From Desulfobotulus alkaliphilus (GTDB lineage: Bacteria > Desulfobacterota > Desulfobacteria > Desulfobacterales > ASO4-4): DNA of 64,000 bases. Numbering within the stretch: the first letter of the stretch is position 1; each line of letters starts with the position of its first letter. This document shows positions 63,489-64,000 of the stretch, one piece after another. The position numbers were made by a program, and so were the translations under genes. The notes beneath the pieces were generated by a model that was not told where the DNA came from, searched no databases, and was given only the letters and a program-made list of their open reading frames with translations. The DNA lies in assembly GCF_007830435.1 (NCBI RefSeq), contig NZ_VLLC01000003.1, positions 1-64,000 on the forward strand. Direction: 5' to 3'.

Positions 63489-64000
63489 GTGGAAGGCGGC
63501 GGACAAGCTGCGAAAAAATATTGATGCGGCAGAATACAAGCACATCGTGCTGGGGCTGATCTTCCTCAAATACATTTCCGATGCCTTTGATGCCCTGTAC
63601 GAAAAGCTCCAGAGCGGTGAAGGCGATTATGCCGGGGCCGACCCGGAAGACAAGGACGAGTACAAGGCGGAGAACGTCTTCTTTGTTCCGGAGACGGCCC
63701 GATGGTCCTACCTGCTCACTCAGGCAAAGCAGCCGGACATCGGCAGAACCGTGGATGCCGCCATGGATGCCATAGAAAAGGAAAACCCCTCGCTTCGGGA
63801 CGTGCTGCCCAAGGTGTTCGCACGGGGCAATCTCGACCCCACCAGTCTGGGCGGACTCATTGATCTCATCGGCAACATTGCCCTTGCCAGTGCCAAGGCC
63901 CGCAGTGCGGATCTCCTCGGCCATGTGTTTGAATATTTCCTCGGAGAATTTGCCCTTGCCGAAGGCAAAAAGGGCGGCCAGTTCTACACCCCCCGCAGCG
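63439..64000 (+). CDS. hsdM: Type I restriction-modification DNA methyltransferase subunit HsdM (partial, runs off the window)
   Basis: The first 187 codons are visible. The N-terminal HsdM domain is clear: KQMWKAADKLRKNIDAAEYK followed by HIVLGLIFLKYISDAFDALY, then LDPTSLGGLIDLIGNIALAS and DLLGHVFEYFLGEFALAEGK. The sequence ends at GGQFYTPRS, the entry to the SAM-binding methyltransferase core. AAGGAAG seven bases upstream supports the start. With HsdS and HsdR it would form a type I system that methylates adenine; those genes should lie beyond the right edge. Confidence 0.95.
   Translation, partial: MARKAAPKQEEPIEKQMWKAADKLRKNIDAAEYKHIVLGLIFLKYISDAFDALYEKLQSGEGDYAGADPEDKDEYKAENVFFVPETARWSYLLTQAKQPDIGRTVDAAMDAIEKENPSLRDVLPKVFARGNLDPTSLGGLIDLIGNIALASAKARSADLLGHVFEYFLGEFALAEGKKGGQFYTPRS

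Overview
The window looks like chromosomal DNA of a dissimilatory sulfate reducer in the Desulfobacterota, probably the Desulfobacterales. It carries dsrA-dsrB-dsrD followed by a CbiA-type amidase gene, a secreted tetraheme c3-type cytochrome, TatAC, a likely UGA-encoded selenoprotein, and normal housekeeping genes in an AT-rich intergenic background. The species cannot be named from this sequence.

Layout. 0-2.1 kb is a scarred accessory end: a partial tandem copy of a YcaO-type gene, a broken RhuM gene, a truncated WYL regulator and a lone TacA-type antitoxin. 2.4-9.3 kb holds rhlE, a TIM-barrel gene, the band-7/NfeD pair, sfsA, tatAC and a cytochrome. 9.4-13.8 kb is the dsrABD-cbiA unit, read leftward from a recognisable promoter. 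13.9-25.9 kb holds mixed metabolic genes, an EndoQ-like PHP domain fused to a UvrD helicase, and a two-gene RdgC. 26.2-29.8 kb is dnaN-gyrB with no recF between them. 29.8-39.4 kb has lon-hsp20, rsmE, an undescribed 22-codon gene with its own promoter and terminator, yqeY, the ArsC-like selenoprotein, an MFS transporter and pyrE. 40.3-47.3 kb is a cell-division/envelope cluster (ftsE-ftsX-envC-like-ctpA-yibQ-like) followed by asnS. 48.8-57.9 kb is further core genome (rlpA, gmhB, recD2, nadB, menG/ubiE, dnaJ, queD). 58-64 kb is a defence/toxin-antitoxin island: a two-gene ATPase plus DUF4276 module, MazEF, a possible attC site, a PIN toxin with a small partner, a HicB protein, two scraps of a DUF1016 nuclease, a DUF6994 gene and the start of hsdM.

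The most striking structure is a family of eight interspersed elements (about 310-463 bp) that are long imperfect palindromes with ends reading GTAAYTRTTCAGCACAGTTT. Five are flanked by exact 8-bp target duplications (AAAACCAT, TAAAAAAG, AGTCATTT, GTTTTTAT, AATTGAAA). GTAA ends plus 8-bp duplications are what IS66-family transposases produce, so these appear to be non-autonomous IS66-type MITEs. One copy was later split from its right-hand duplication by a second, unrelated element that has its own 10-bp duplication. Two copies contain short hairpin inserts with arms CCGGCACTCAAG. None interrupts a coding gene, but one supplies the last base of a stop codon.

The second strong discovery is a hidden selenoprotein gene at 36251-36598 (minus). 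An in-frame TGA makes a U-x-x-C motif in an ArsC-like thioredoxin fold, followed at the right distance by a hairpin with a bulged U and a GU-containing apical loop, as in bacterial SECIS elements.
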